From a bacterium (GTDB lineage Bacteria > Elusimicrobiota > Elusimicrobia > Elusimicrobiales > UBA9959): 21,054 nucleotides of DNA. The stretch's first letter is position 1. Each line of letters begins with the position of its first letter. Where the stretch lies: the NCBI GenBank assembly GCA_021812825.1, contig JAKAMO010000042.1, positions 1 to 21,054 of the forward strand, in the 5' to 3' direction. The notes under the pieces were generated by a model. That model was not told where the DNA came from. It ran no database searches and saw nothing but the letters and a program-made list of their open reading frames with translations. Of this stretch, positions 6,669 through 14,339 are shown piece by piece. The position numbers and the translations under genes were made by a program.

Positions 6669-7346
6669 CTAAAAAACTTCCAGCCGGCCTCCCGAGCCGA
6701 ACCAGTACAGCTCCTTGCGCACTATGCGCCTGAAAACGGGACGGGCACCGGCCATCAGCTCGGCAGCCACCTCCGGCTTGATGTTCTTGCCGGGTTCGAG
6801 CTTCAGCGTGACCTTCAGCAGCGAGGCCGCAGGGTCGAACGAGGCCGATAGCACCGGGGCCCGGGCGTCGAGCATCTTGCGTTCTCCGGTGGACTTCACC
6901 TTCTCCCACTCCACGCTCTTGCGCGCCATGAAGGCGTCCACGGCCGCGTCCGAGAAGCCGGCGGGGAAGTCGGCCTCCATGAAGTACTCCGCCGCGTTGA
7001 CCGCCGCCTCTATGGCCGGGAAGAAGACCGGCACACGCTTTGCCGATACCAGCCTGAAATTATCGTCGTCGAAGGGGCGGATGCTCTCCGCGGCCGCCTC
7101 CTCTCTGGCGAACTCCTCCAGGTAGAGATCGGCGTATTCGCAGAGGCTCTCGTGGCCGGACGACGCCGCCGGGCCGAAGGCCATCTTCGGCACCGCCTGG
7201 CCGCCTATCCTGGCCGGCCAGAACTTCAGGCCCGAGCGCGCGGCCCTGGAGCGCAGCTCCCTTATCTGCTCGAGGTGCGTCATGTCCTTCGCCGCGGCGA
7301 GGCGCGCGAATTTGAGCCTTATGCGGGACTTTGGTCCTTCGTTCAT
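6669..7346 (-). CDS. DUF2344 (TIGR03936-type, radical-SAM-linked) protein
   Basis: A 225-residue soluble protein of the DUF2344 family, usually found fused to or next to a TIGR03960-type radical SAM protein and often beside rng. Family-like traits: the opening RIRLKFARLAAAKDMTHLEQIRE-type segment (about 8-30), a central VPKMAFGPAASSGHES block (about 52-67) matching the P-K-I-S-F-G-x-A-L-x-V-G-x-E-S consensus, then EYADLYLEE, and a C-terminal half rich in L-K-V-T-L-K strands. No radical SAM partner appears between rodA and rng or elsewhere here. The start ATG 7346 has a weak AAGG upstream, 30 nt after rodA. The biochemical role of the family is not known to me. Confidence 0.82.
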   Translation of the reverse strand: MNEGPKSRIRLKFARLAAAKDMTHLEQIRELRSRAARSGLKFWPARIGGQAVPKMAFGPAASSGHESLCEYADLYLEEFAREEAAAESIRPFDDDNFRLVSAKRVPVFFPAIEAAVNAAEYFMEADFPAGFSDAAVDAFMARKSVEWEKVKSTGERKMLDARAPVLSASFDPAASLLKVTLKLEPGKNIKPEVAAELMAGARPVFRRIVRKELYWFGSGGRLEVF

Positions 7347-7376
7347 AATGTAGCCTTACTAGTCCGGCCGCTCCGC

Positions 7377-8717
7377 TCAGACCAGCGCGTACCTCCTGGC
7401 GTAGACGGACTCCGCTATGCCGAGCGCCATCATAGTGGCGACCAGGTTGGAACCGCCGTAAGAGACCAGCGGCAGCGGCACCCCGGCCACAGGGGCCAGC
7501 CCCAGCAGCATGCCGAAATTTATGCAGAAATAGACCAGGAACATGCCCAGGACACCGCAGTTCACCAGGTAGCCGAAGCGGTCCCTTGCCAGTCGCGCGC
7601 CCAGCATGATGCGCCGCATCATCAGGGCGTACAGCCCGGTGACCAGCAGCATCCCCCAGAAGCCCATTTCCTCGCCGACAACGGCCAGGATGAAGTCCGT
7701 GTGCCGCTCCGGCACGAAGCCGAGGCGCGACTGCGTGCCTGAGAAGATGCCGCGCCCGAGTATGCCGCCGGAACCAATGGCTATGCGCGCCTGCAGCAGG
7801 TTGTATCCCGCTCCGCGCGGATCCGACTCCGGGGACAGGAAGACTTCCAGACGTTTCTGCTGGTAATCCTTCATCTGGTTCTTCACCATGACACCCGAGA
7901 AGAAGCCGAGTATCAGCACCAGCGCCGCCCCGGCGAAATAGACGCCGGACAGGTTGGCGTAGAGCTGCACCGACAGGCGCCACAGCAGCCAGAAGCCGAA
8001 CGCCGCGGCCGCCACGAACACGGCCGCTCCGGCCCAGGAGTCCGAGAGGTGGAAGAAATAGGAGACGAGCGAGTTGTCGAGCAGCTCCGGGTTCAGGTTG
8101 ATGATGGTCCACAGCACCGGGAAAAGGGCGGAGATCACCGCGTAGCCCACGATGATGGAAAGGTGGAAGACGCTGGCGCCGGCAGCGAACAGCATGATCA
8201 GCGCCACCGGGAAGGTTATCAGGATGGCCGAGAAGTCCGGCTGCTTTATCAGCAGCAGGAAGACCGGCACGCAGAGCGCGAAGGCGCCCAGCACCGTCCT
8301 CAGCTCCTTGATCTTCCCCATGCGCTTGTCGAGGAAATTGGCCAGCACCAGTATCAGACCGACGCGGGCGAACTCGGAGGGCTGTATCGAGAAGAAAGGC
8401 AGGCGGTACCAGGAGCGGGCGCCCTTGTCCACCACTCCGATGAAGAGCACGCCGGCCAGGAAGACGAGCAGCGCGCCGTAGACGAACTTCCACTGGTCCT
8501 GGTAGACCTGGTAGTTGACGCTCCAGACGGCCGCCATAGCTATCAGGGCCAGCGGGATGGCGGTGAACTGCACGCGCACGATACGCGTCTGCCCGGGCAG
8601 GGCGGCGACGGAGGAAAGTATGGCTATCGTGCCGATGGCCAGCAGGGCCATGGCCGCGATGAACAGGACCCAGTCCATCCTGTTCTTCTTGAGGGAGGCG
8701 CCGGGAGTGAATATCAT
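7377..8717 (-). CDS. rodA: rod-shape peptidoglycan glycosyltransferase RodA
   Basis: A SEDS-family membrane enzyme that polymerises lipid II with PBP2 during elongation. Motifs in order: IQPSEFARV (111-119), KQPDFSA (158-164; relatives usually have KQPDLGT), PERHTDFI (336-343), whose aspartate Asp341 lies in the loop holding the essential SEDS Asp, and GVPLPLVSYGGSNLV (412-426). At 446 residues it is about 75 longer than E. coli RodA. The surplus lies around residues 208-282, before the K-D-Y-Q-Q-K-R-L segment, and contains two extra hydrophobic stretches (about 229-247 and 259-278). The start overlaps the mrdA stop by 4 nt (ATGA), with AGGAGG 5 nt upstream. Clear orthologue with an unusual insertion. 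Confidence 0.95.
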   Translation of the reverse strand: MIFTPGASLKKNRMDWVLFIAAMALLAIGTIAILSSVAALPGQTRIVRVQFTAIPLALIAMAAVWSVNYQVYQDQWKFVYGALLVFLAGVLFIGVVDKGARSWYRLPFFSIQPSEFARVGLILVLANFLDKRMGKIKELRTVLGAFALCVPVFLLLIKQPDFSAILITFPVALIMLFAAGASVFHLSIIVGYAVISALFPVLWTIINLNPELLDNSLVSYFFHLSDSWAGAAVFVAAAAFGFWLLWRLSVQLYANLSGVYFAGAALVLILGFFSGVMVKNQMKDYQQKRLEVFLSPESDPRGAGYNLLQARIAIGSGGILGRGIFSGTQSRLGFVPERHTDFILAVVGEEMGFWGMLLVTGLYALMMRRIMLGARLARDRFGYLVNCGVLGMFLVYFCINFGMLLGLAPVAGVPLPLVSYGGSNLVATMMALGIAESVYARRYALV

Positions 8718-10567
8718 GTGGCCTCCTGCGCGCGCGCTCCGGCCGGCGCGGCCGTGGAGGGCGCCGGCGGCTCACCCTGGGCCGGCCTGGCCTGCTTTCC
8801 AGGGAGATCGCTCCTGAGCACCGCCTCTATGACGGCCTTGGCTATCGGAGCGGCGGCCGAGGCGCCGTGCTCGCCGTGTTCCACCATCACGGCCACGGCC
8901 ACCCGTGAGGGTTCTCCGTTAACGGTGGCGTATGAAACGAACCAGGCGTGGTCCTTGCCGTGCGGATTCTGCGCGGTGCCGGTCTTGCCGTAGACCTCCG
9001 CTCCCTTGATCTGGGCCGCGCGGCCCGTCCCCTCGTCCACCACGCTGTGCAGGCCTTCCCTTATCAGGGCCCACGTGCTGTCCTTTAGCCTCACCTCGCC
9101 GGTGATCTCCGGCTTGGAGCGCTTCATCACCTGGCCGTCTCCCCGTACGATGCGGTCGACGTAGTACGGCCTGTGTAAGACGCCGCCGTTGGCCACCGCG
9201 GCTATCATGTCCGCGGCCTGCATCGGGGTGACCAGCGTTTCGCCCTGGCCTATGGCCAGGTTCAGAGTGTCGCCTATGAACCAGTAGCTCTTCTTGTCGG
9301 CCCGCTGGCTCGGACCGAAGACGTTGCCCGACCTCTCGTCCGGCAGGGAGATGCCGGACGGCCGGCCCAGGCCGAAGGCGCGCTCGTATTTCTCTATCGC
9401 GAGCGCGCCCGCCCGCTGGCCCATCGTGTAATAATAGACGTCGCAGGACTTGGCCAGGCCCTCTATGAAATCCACGTTGCCGTGGCCCTTCTTCTCCCAG
9501 CATTTGAAGATCCTGCTGCCGGCGTCGTACCAGCCCGGGCAGAAGACCCGTTCGGAAGGATCGACACGGCCGCTCTCGAGTATGGCCGCGGAGGTAATGA
9601 CCTTGAAGATGGAGCCGGGCGGGTAGGTGCCCTGCAACGCCACGTTGAACTCCGGCAGCACTTCGCCGGCGGCCAGCCCCTCCTTCTCCGAGCCGGACAT
9701 AACGAACATGTTGGGATCGTAGTCCGGCATCGACGCGAAGGCGAGCACCGCGCCGGTGCGCGGGTCCAGGGCCACCACGGCGCCCTTGCCGCTGACGGAC
9801 TTCTTCAGGCCTTCCTCGGCCGCGGCTTGCGCCTTGGAATCTATCGTCAGGTAGATATCAGCCCCAGGAGACCATTTGCGGCTCTCGAGCACCCGGTTCA
9901 GCTTGCCGCGGGAATCCACCTCTAGGTAGATGCCGCCGTCCTTGCCCTTCAGCTCCTTCTCGTACATCTTCTCCAGCCCGGCCTTGCCGAGGCGCGAATC
10001 CATAGAATAGGTCTTGTCCCCGGAGAGGCGTGCCCAGTCCCGGGAGTCCATCTTGCCTATGTAGCCGACGAGATGGCTGAGGTACGCGCCGAACGGATAG
10101 TAGCGCCTGGCCTCGACGATAATGTCTATGCCGGGGTAGACCGCCTTCAGCTCGGACAGAGACAGCATCACCTTGGACGGCAGGTTCTCTGCCAGACGCA
10201 CCGGCGTCTCCCTGGTCGCGGCCCTGGTTATCGTCCGGCGGAGGTCCTCGAAGTCGGCGCGCAGCGGGCCGGCGAGGGACCGCGCCATGCGGTCCAGCTC
10301 CGGCCCCGGCTTGGTCTGCCCGGGGAAATAGATGAGGCTGAAGGAAGGCTTGCTGGTGGCGATGGCCTCTCCGTCCGCCGCGTAGATGCGGCCGCGCGGG
10401 GCGGTCTGGCTGATGACCTGCGTGCGGTTCTTCTCGGCGAGCTCCCTGTAGTAGGAGCCTCCTATGACCTGCAGGCTTATGAGGCGGACGATGAAGATCA
10501 GCGCGGCGGAAGAGGCCAGCACCCAGAGGAGGTCCAGCCTTTCCTGCGAGGTCTGGCTGTCCCTCAT
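8714..10567 (-). CDS. mrdA: penicillin-binding protein 2 (peptidoglycan transpeptidase)
   Basis: A 617-residue class B PBP that crosslinks peptidoglycan in the elongation complex with RodA. A single N-terminal membrane anchor (about 11-33) is followed by a pedestal domain with PRGRIYAADG (57-66) and YPFG...HLVGYIG (157-171), then the transpeptidase domain. Active-site motifs: S319-I-F-K322 (nucleophile Ser319), S374-C-D376 in KSCDVYYY as in E. coli PBP2, and K528-T-G530 in GKTGTAQ. The last 30 or so residues are a Pro/Ala-rich tail, probably disordered. Its start overlaps the mreD stop by 4 nt (ATGA) without a clear Shine-Dalgarno, and its end overlaps rodA by 4 nt, so translation of mreD-mrdA-rodA is probably coupled. 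Confidence 0.96.
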   Translation of the reverse strand: MRDSQTSQERLDLLWVLASSAALIFIVRLISLQVIGGSYYRELAEKNRTQVISQTAPRGRIYAADGEAIATSKPSFSLIYFPGQTKPGPELDRMARSLAGPLRADFEDLRRTITRAATRETPVRLAENLPSKVMLSLSELKAVYPGIDIIVEARRYYPFGAYLSHLVGYIGKMDSRDWARLSGDKTYSMDSRLGKAGLEKMYEKELKGKDGGIYLEVDSRGKLNRVLESRKWSPGADIYLTIDSKAQAAAEEGLKKSVSGKGAVVALDPRTGAVLAFASMPDYDPNMFVMSGSEKEGLAAGEVLPEFNVALQGTYPPGSIFKVITSAAILESGRVDPSERVFCPGWYDAGSRIFKCWEKKGHGNVDFIEGLAKSCDVYYYTMGQRAGALAIEKYERAFGLGRPSGISLPDERSGNVFGPSQRADKKSYWFIGDTLNLAIGQGETLVTPMQAADMIAAVANGGVLHRPYYVDRIVRGDGQVMKRSKPEITGEVRLKDSTWALIREGLHSVVDEGTGRAAQIKGAEVYGKTGTAQNPHGKDHAWFVSYATVNGEPSRVAVAVMVEHGEHGASAAAPIAKAVIEAVLRSDLPGKQARPAQGEPPAPSTAAPAGARAQEAT

Positions 10568-11043
10568 AGGACGTGCAGCCGCCGTTTCGCCCGGTAGAAC
10601 AGCTGGAACACCGCCGGCACCGCCAGCGCGTTCAGGAAAGGTTCCGCCAGGAAAATTTTAAGCCCTGTAGGGTTTATCCTGGCGAAGGCCAGGCTCAAAC
10701 CCATGTAGAAAAGCATGCTGATCCAGGAAAGGGAAACGGAAGCCACCAGCTGCGAGAAGAAGCTGTCCATGTCGAACTGGCGTTTCACCAGGTGGACGAT
10801 GTACGCCATCAGCGTGTAGGTGAGGGCGTAGGCGCCCAGCGGGCCGGAGCCGAGCATGTCGGCGTACAGGCCCAGGAAGAAGCCCCAGGCTATGCCCTTG
10901 ACCGGCCCGGCCAGTATCGCGGCGCTGAGCGCGGCGGCGAAGATGAAGTCGGGGGCCAGTCCGAAAAAGGAGAGGTTCTGCGTCCACCACCAGTAGAAGA
11001 CGCCGGTGCCCAGGTAGATGAGTATCTCCAGCAGCAGGGTCAT
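10564..11043 (-). CDS. mreD: rod shape-determining membrane protein MreD
   Basis: A 159-residue polytopic membrane protein of the elongation complex. By eye it has about five hydrophobic segments and the family's G-x-x-x-G-L-x-A-D-M-L-x-x-G-x-L-G pattern (GFFLGLYADMLGSGPLGAYAL, about 54-74 in two parts: FFLGLYADML and GSGPLGAYAL). The sequence is short on diagnostic motifs, but position between mreC and mrdA makes the call firm. ATG 11043 has AGGAGG and GGGAGG upstream and overlaps the mreC stop by 4 nt; its own stop overlaps mrdA by 4 nt. Length matches the family. Confidence 0.93.
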   Translation of the reverse strand: MTLLLEILIYLGTGVFYWWWTQNLSFFGLAPDFIFAAALSAAILAGPVKGIAWGFFLGLYADMLGSGPLGAYALTYTLMAYIVHLVKRQFDMDSFFSQLVASVSLSWISMLFYMGLSLAFARINPTGLKIFLAEPFLNALAVPAVFQLFYRAKRRLHVL

Positions 11044-11897
11044 TGGGGCCTCCCCTCCTGCTCGGAGAACTCGCGGGGGAGCTTACGGCGGACGACGTAC
11101 ACTTCCTTCAGCGTGTTGACGTTCACCAGCGGCTGAACTTCGGCGGTGATGAAGTTCATCGAGGATTCGCGGGGATAGATCTTGGTCACGGTCCCGACAG
11201 GCAATCCGGCCGGGAAAAGGATGCCGCCCTTGGCGGTCACCAGCTCCGCCCCCTCGGTCAGACCCGATTCCTCGGGCACGTAGTTCATCTTCAGCCGCCA
11301 GGTCCCGCGGCCCTCCACCAGCGCCTCCATGCCGGCCGGCGCTATCGAACAGACCGCCGAGGCCGACGGGTTGGTCAGCAGCAGCACTTTCGAGAACTTG
11401 GGATAGACCTCGAAGACCCGGCCGGCCAGGCCCGCCTTCTCGCCCTGCAGGCCGAGCACGGTGTCGTTGACCGCGATCCCGTCGTCGGAACCCTTGTCTA
11501 TGAAGAAGGAGCCGTACCAGTCGGAAGGGTCCTTGTTGATAACGCGCGCCCAGGCCCCGGCCCACGGCAGGTACCTGGACAGGCGCATCGCCGCGGCCAG
11601 GCGCTCGTTGTCGGCCTCTATCACGGCGGCCCGCTGCAGCTGCAGCTCGAGCTCCTTGTTCCTGGCGCGCAGCGTCCTGTTCTCCTGGTCCGTCTCCAGC
11701 AGCGACACTATGTTGGACGGCACGTTGCGGACGAAATGGGCGTACTTGGCCCCGTAGTGCAGGGACGGGTAAAGGCTGTAGCTGGCGACGATACGGGCCG
11801 TGTGGGCCAGGCGGGAAGCGGGGAAAAGGAGGAGGAGGACCGACAGAACGGCGAAGGAAATTAAAGCGTAATTGGCGGCGTCTTTCTCTCTGCTCAT
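11040..11897 (-). CDS. mreC: rod shape-determining protein MreC
   Basis: A 285-residue periplasmic scaffold anchored by one N-terminal membrane segment (about 11-27). A coiled coil follows (about 62-98: ETDQENRTLRARNKELELQ and on), then the beta-rich MreC domain with ARVINKDPSDWYGSFFIDKG, GLAGRV and GGILFPAGLPVGTV. MreC links MreB and MreD to PBP2 and activates it. ATG 11897 is the only sensible start. Its AGGAGG lies 20 nt upstream, too far for normal use unless the hairpin at 11903-11917 is looped out. It comes 55 nt after mreB, the only sizeable gap inside the mre operon, and overlaps mreD by 4 nt. Confidence 0.95.
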   Translation of the reverse strand: MSREKDAANYALISFAVLSVLLLLFPASRLAHTARIVASYSLYPSLHYGAKYAHFVRNVPSNIVSLLETDQENRTLRARNKELELQLQRAAVIEADNERLAAAMRLSRYLPWAGAWARVINKDPSDWYGSFFIDKGSDDGIAVNDTVLGLQGEKAGLAGRVFEVYPKFSKVLLLTNPSASAVCSIAPAGMEALVEGRGTWRLKMNYVPEESGLTEGAELVTAKGGILFPAGLPVGTVTKIYPRESSMNFITAEVQPLVNVNTLKEVYVVRRKLPREFSEQEGRPQ

Positions 11898-11923
11898 CGC
11901 CAGTCCCCCGGGGGGACCCTCCT
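11898..11923 (-). promoter_or_regulatory. mreC ribosome-binding site split by a hairpin
   Basis: On the minus strand AGGAGG (11918-11923) is followed by the palindrome GTCCCCC-C-GGGGGAC (11903-11917), then TGGCG and the mreC ATG. The linear Shine-Dalgarno spacing is 20 nt; with the hairpin folded, 5 nt remain, an arrangement that would place the site correctly. Alternatively GGGGG within the hairpin could itself pair with anti-Shine-Dalgarno CCUCC through a G-U wobble and be masked by CCCCC. Either way it may set the MreB to MreC ratio. Confidence 0.5.
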
Positions 11924-11933
11924 GGAACCGCGG

Positions 11934-11949
11934 CCGGCCGGGAGGCCGG
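11934..11949 (-). other. GC hairpin directly after the mreB stop codon
   Basis: A perfect 6-bp stem CCGGCC/GGCCGG with a TCCC loop (minus strand) starts 3 nt after the mreB stop. No U-tract follows, so it is unlikely to be an intrinsic terminator. It could protect the mreB 3' end or reduce read-through to mreC. Confidence 0.4.
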
Positions 11950-11952
11950 ACG

Positions 11953-12987
11953 TCAGCGGTACGAGTTCAGGGATTCGGGCCGCTGGATCTTGTCCAGCTC
12001 TTCCAGGTATTTTCCGCAGCCCAAGGCGACGCAGCTCAAAGGATCGGCAGCCCTGTGGACGGGGAGCTCTGTCTCCTGGCGGATCAGCTCCGGGAAACCG
12101 CGCAGCAGCGAACCGCCGCCGGCCAGCACCATGCCGCGGTCCACCAGGTCGGAGGAAAGCTCCGGCGGGGTGGCCTCCAGCACTTGCTTTATCACGTCCA
12201 CTATCAGCTGAACAGGCTCCATCAGGGCCTGCCTTATCTCTTCCGATGTCACAAGAATCGTCTTGGGCAGCCCCTTGGCCTGGTCCCTGCCCTTCACTTC
12301 GATGGTCTTCTCCTCTTTAAGCGGGAAGACCGAACCTATCTGTATCTTGACCTCTTCCGCGGTAGTTTCGCCTATCACGAGGTTGTGCTTCCGGCGGAAG
12401 TACTGCACTATGCAGTCATCCATTTCGTCGCCGGCCACGTCCAGCGATTTGGCGACCACGAGGCCGCCGAGGGAGATGACAGCTACTTCAGTGGTGCCGC
12501 CGCCTATATCGCAGATCATGCTGGCGTGCGGCTCGGAGACGGGCAGGTCCGAGCCTATCGCGGCGGCCATCGGCTCCTCTATCAGCGCCACTTCGCGGGC
12601 GCCGGCCTGTTCGGCCGACTCCTGCACGGCGCGCTTCTCGACTTCCGTTATGCCCGACGGTATGCCGATGACTATACGGGGGTGCAGCAGGCTGCGCCTG
12701 TTATGCACCTTGCGGATGAAATACTTGATCAACTCCTGCGTGAGCTCGAAGTCGGCTATCACGCCGTTGCGCAGCGGACGAACGGCCGTTATGCTCGACG
12801 GGGTGCGGCCCAGCATCAACTTCGCCTCCGCGCCCACCGCCAGCACCTTCCGCCTGTTCTTGTCTATCGCGACCACCGAAGGCTCGCGCAGCACGATCCC
12901 CTTGCCCTTTACGTAGACGAGGGTGTTCGCGGTGCCGAGATCTATGCCGATGTCGTTCGAGAACAGGCTGAAGAAGTAGTCGAACAT
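11953..12987 (-). CDS. mreB: rod shape-determining actin-like protein MreB
   Basis: A 344-residue bacterial actin that forms membrane-bound filaments and organises lateral wall synthesis. The N-terminus [21 protein letters not shown] carries a membrane-inserting hydrophobic start and the phosphate-1 loop (14-21). Phosphate-2 is [11 protein letters not shown] (160-170) and the adenosine motif is [11 protein letters not shown] (288-298). [15 protein letters not shown] (107-121) is also classical. Length is normal. ATG 12987 follows the rplQ stop by only 6 nt and has no strong Shine-Dalgarno, suggesting coupling to L17 translation. It is the first gene of the mreBCD-mrdA-rodA set. Confidence 0.98.
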   Translation of the reverse strand: MFDYFFSLFSNDIGIDLGTANTLVYVKGKGIVLREPSVVAIDKNRRKVLAVGAEAKLMLGRTPSSITAVRPLRNGVIADFELTQELIKYFIRKVHNRRSLLHPRIVIGIPSGITEVEKRAVQESAEQAGAREVALIEEPMAAAIGSDLPVSEPHASMICDIGGGTTEVAVISLGGLVVAKSLDVAGDEMDDCIVQYFRRKHNLVIGETTAEEVKIQIGSVFPLKEEKTIEVKGRDQAKGLPKTILVTSEEIRQALMEPVQLIVDVIKQVLEATPPELSSDLVDRGMVLAGGGSLLRGFPELIRQETELPVHRAADPLSCVALGCGKYLEELDKIQRPESLNSYR

Positions 12988-12993
12988 TTTAGT

Positions 12994-13335
12994 TTAGACC
13001 AGTTTCACCAATGCGACCTCGGTGGCGTCGCCCTTCCGTGGTCCGAGCTTGAGGATGCGGGTAAAACCGCCGGCGCGCTCTTTGTAGCGCGGGGCGATAA
13101 CTTCGAACACCTTCTGGTAGACGGCCTTGTCCTTTATCACGCGGCGTACCTCGACGCGGCGGTTGTTCTTCGCGTCGGCGATCACGCGCTCGGCCACCTT
13201 GCGCAGCTCCTTGGCCTTCGGCAGCGTGGTCTGCACATGCTCGTGCAGCAGCAGGCTGGAGGCCATGTTGGAGAACATCGCGCGGCGGTGGGAGCCGGTC
13301 CTGGAAAGTTTTCTAGCGCCCAGATTCTTTATCAT
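12994..13335 (-). CDS. rplQ: 50S ribosomal protein L17
   Basis: A 113-residue L17, close to the usual 115-125. The diagnostic opening is K-L-S-R-T-G-S-H-R-R-A-M-F-S-N-M (9-24), followed by LLLHEHVQTTLPKAKELR (29-46) and a C-terminal GGFTRILKLGPRKGDATEVALVKLV-type end (visible as TRILKLGPRKGD and ATEVALVKLV). L17 binds 23S rRNA near the exit tunnel. It follows rpoA by 25 nt, with AAGGA upstream of ATG 13335, the standard alpha-operon order. Its stop lies 6 nt before mreB. Confidence 0.97.
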   Translation of the reverse strand: MIKNLGARKLSRTGSHRRAMFSNMASSLLLHEHVQTTLPKAKELRKVAERVIADAKNNRRVEVRRVIKDKAVYQKVFEVIAPRYKERAGGFTRILKLGPRKGDATEVALVKLV

Positions 13336-13360
13336 AATGCGTTCCTTGACGTAAGTTGGG

Positions 13361-14326
13361 TTATTTCATTCCGAGGGAAAGGCCCATTTCCTTGAGCTTT
13401 TCCTTTATCTCGTCCAGCGACTTCTGGCCGAAGTTCTTCACGGACAGCAGGTCGCCCTCGGTCTTGCTGACCAGCTCGCCTATCGTCTGGATCCCGGCCA
13501 CCTTCAGGCAGTTGGAGGCGCGGGAGGAGAGCTCTATCATCTCCACGCCCTGGTCGAGCTTGGAGGACGCCTCGCCGGCGGCCTCGCTCTTGTCCTCGGC
13601 CTTCACCGGCTCCTTGGCGGCCTCTTCGGCCGGCAGGAACGGCATGATCGAGCGGCGCAGCAGCGCGGCGGTGTTGGACACCGCGTCGGAAGGGGTCATC
13701 GTCCCGTCGGTCCAGATCTCGAGCACGAGCTTGTCGTAGTCGGTGCGCTGGCCCACGCGGGCGTTCTCCACGGTGTAGTGGACCTTCTGGATCGGGGAGA
13801 AGATCGCGTCCATCGGGATGAACTCCATCGGGAGGTTCATCCTGGAGCGGATCTCGTCGGAGGTCAGGTAGCCCGCGCCCTTGGCGATCTCGAGCTCGGC
13901 CTCGAACTCGGCGCCGGACTCGACGTGCGCCAGCACGAGGTCCTTGTTGATCACCTCGACGTTGGCGTTCTCCTTGATATCGGAGGCCTTGACCTCTTTC
14001 TTGCCCTTCACGCTGATCAGCAGCGTCTCGGGGCCATCGCCCTTCAGGCGCACGCGCAGCTTCTTGAGGTTCAGGATGATGTTGACCACGTCCTCCTGCA
14101 CGCCGTTGACGGCGGAGTACTCGTGCCTGGCGCCCTTGATGCGCACGGCCACCACGGCCGCGCCCTCGAGGGACGACAGCAGGATGCGCCGCAGCGAGTT
14201 GCCTATCGTATGGCCGTAGCCCTTCTCGTACGGCTCCGCGGTGAACTTGGAGTAGTTTTCGGTCTTGGTCTTCTCCTCGACGCCCAGGGCCTCGGGGATA
14301 ACGAGCTGTTTAGAGAAAGTTGACAT
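13361..14326 (-). CDS. rpoA: RNA polymerase alpha subunit
   Basis: A 321-residue alpha subunit. The N-terminal assembly domain (about 1-230) has GYGHTIGNSLRRILLSS (36-52) and EIWTDGTMTPSDAV. A charged, Ala/Glu-rich linker (about 235-255) joins the C-terminal domain, with ELSSRASNCLKVAGI and KNFGQKSLDEIKEKL. The arginine and asparagine of SSRASNCLK match R265 and N268 of E. coli alpha, so UP-element binding is likely kept. ATG 14326 has GAGGAGA 5 nt upstream, 13 nt after rpsD. Order and length are standard. Confidence 0.98.
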   Translation of the reverse strand: MSTFSKQLVIPEALGVEEKTKTENYSKFTAEPYEKGYGHTIGNSLRRILLSSLEGAAVVAVRIKGARHEYSAVNGVQEDVVNIILNLKKLRVRLKGDGPETLLISVKGKKEVKASDIKENANVEVINKDLVLAHVESGAEFEAELEIAKGAGYLTSDEIRSRMNLPMEFIPMDAIFSPIQKVHYTVENARVGQRTDYDKLVLEIWTDGTMTPSDAVSNTAALLRRSIMPFLPAEEAAKEPVKAEDKSEAAGEASSKLDQGVEMIELSSRASNCLKVAGIQTIGELVSKTEGDLLSVKNFGQKSLDEIKEKLKEMGLSLGMK

Positions 14327-14339
14327 TCGGTCTCCTCGC

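Noticed and set aside
7060..8775. Second minus-strand frame of 571 codons across rodA
   Set aside because: Arg/Pro/Gly-rich out-of-frame reading; the rodA frame carries all SEDS motifs.
11872..13395. Plus-strand open frame of 507 codons opposite mreB and rplQ
   Set aside because: Shadow of strongly conserved minus-strand genes; no recognisable protein features or ribosome-binding site.
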